64,000 nt of DNA from Coriobacteriia bacterium (lineage in GTDB: Bacteria; Actinomycetota; Coriobacteriia; Anaerosomatales; Anaerosomataceae): contig JAUSBK010000011.1 in assembly GCA_030652115.1 (NCBI GenBank), forward strand, positions 1 to 64,000. The letters run 5' to 3'. Positions within the stretch are counted from its first letter, which is position 1, and each line of letters opens with the position of its first letter. Shown here piece after piece: positions 63,564 through 64,000 of this stretch. Position numbers and translations under genes: made by a program. The notes beneath the pieces are model-generated. The model had not been told where the DNA came from. It ran no database searches and saw only the letters and a list, made by a program, of their open reading frames with translations.

Positions 63564-64000
63564 TTACTGCCCGATCCAGAACGCCGGACCCTCGAAGCGG
63601 TACACGTTCGGCCAGGTGGCGATCACCATGTCGGCCTCTTCGGCGGAGGCGGTGTAGAAGTGGCTGCCGTTGCGCAGGTTGAAGAACCGGTAGACCGGCG
63701 CGCTGTTGGGGACCGGCGCCGGGTTCACGGCGTACGTCTGGCCGTCGAGCTGGAAGATGGTCGGCCAGGTGGCCAGGATGTGCGCGGCTTCTTCGGCGGA
63801 GGCCGTGTAGAAGTGGCTCGCGCTCACCTTATTGTAGAAGCGGTAGAGCGGCTGCGTGTTGTTGTTGAGGTTCGTGTAGTAGCAGATGCCCTCGTACCGG
63901 AAGACCTTCGGGTAGTTCACGATGACCGAATTCGCCTCGTCGAGCGACGAGGTGAAGAAGTGCGTGTTGTTGGTGAAGTTGTAGAAGCGGTAGACGGGGG
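63564..64000 (-). CDS. C-terminal end of a secreted DUF5648-like repeat protein (5' truncated by window)
   Basis: The last ~145 codons of a leftward gene entering from the right edge. All visible sequence is repeat: YRFYNFTNNTHFFTSS, YRFYNKVSASHFYTAS and YRFFNLRNGSHFYTAS, ending YRFEGPAFWIGQ-stop. Each unit matches the same-position unit of the gene at 59427-60782, so the two are close paralogues. The N-terminal module is outside the window; the frame is open to the edge and the ATG at 63920 is internal. Confidence 0.88.
   Translation of the reverse strand, partial: PVYRFYNFTNNTHFFTSSLDEANSVIVNYPKVFRYEGICYYTNLNNNTQPLYRFYNKVSASHFYTASAEEAAHILATWPTIFQLDGQTYAVNPAPVPNSAPVYRFFNLRNGSHFYTASAEEADMVIATWPNVYRFEGPAFWIGQ

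Noticed and set aside
53795-64000. CRISPR array or insertion-sequence repeats
   Set aside because: The repeated DNA is in-frame coding for DUF5648-like protein repeats, without spacers, terminal inverted repeats or a transposase.

Overview
The window is GC-rich, densely coding, single-copy bacterial chromosome. It combines a V/A-type ATPase operon, a HrcA/CIRCE-type groESL locus, a fused RimI-TsaD protein, a GuaB3-type IMP dehydrogenase relative, a Ku/LigD end-joining pair, an amidase with CWB2-like repeats, and a family of secreted proteins ending in YRFYN...GSHFYTAS repeats (Pfam DUF5648-like). This mix points to an actinobacterial lineage, most likely a Coriobacteriia-like (OPB41/Anaerosomatales-type) organism. 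That placement is inference from gene content only. I see no rRNA, tRNA, CRISPR, insertion sequence or prophage.

Layout. 1-7 kb: V/A-ATPase operon in the order I-K-E-C-F-A-B-D, with I truncated by the window edge. 7.1-11.6 kb: a small unknown gene, then a nitroreductase, family-4 uracil-DNA glycosylase, tsaE, tsaB and rimI-tsaD operon. 11.6-13.8 kb: a promoter with CIRCE operator, groES, and a groEL broken by an in-frame TAG. 13.8-20 kb: a GAF-GGDEF diguanylate cyclase behind a structured leader, a cysteine-ladder protein, a LysE exporter, ychF and a secreted amidase. 20-24.3 kb: guaB3-guaA, then chorismate mutase and DAHP synthase, then a zinc-ribbon protein. 24.3-28.9 kb: PcrA/UvrD helicase, CBS-DRTGG pyrophosphatase and a PAP2 phosphatase.

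28.9-35.1 kb is a phosphate module. A PhoR/PhoP-type pair reads left and pstSCAB reads right from a shared intergenic region that carries a tandem 11-bp Pho-box-like repeat. 35.4-40.7 kb holds an SDR dehydrogenase under a TetR-like palindrome, an MFS exporter, and a glutamate-synthase-like FMN protein divergent from glnA. 40.8-44.5 kb is one very large secreted protein with a CRP-like palindrome at its start. 44.7-53.7 kb holds a trypsin-fold protein with a stand-alone copy of its N-terminal domain, thrC, a methyltransferase, a GNAT, archaeal-type phosphoglycerate mutase, and Ku plus LigD.

53.8-64 kb is the most unusual region. Six secreted genes, two rightward and four leftward, have unrelated N-terminal modules (lysozyme-like, PPC-like, YCF48 propeller) but the same C-terminal block. 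The block holds exactly three ~48-residue repeats in each of the five complete genes, and at least three in the edge-truncated sixth. A 10-codon scrap of a further repeat end lies just past one stop codon, which suggests that these tails are exchanged or replaced as cassettes.
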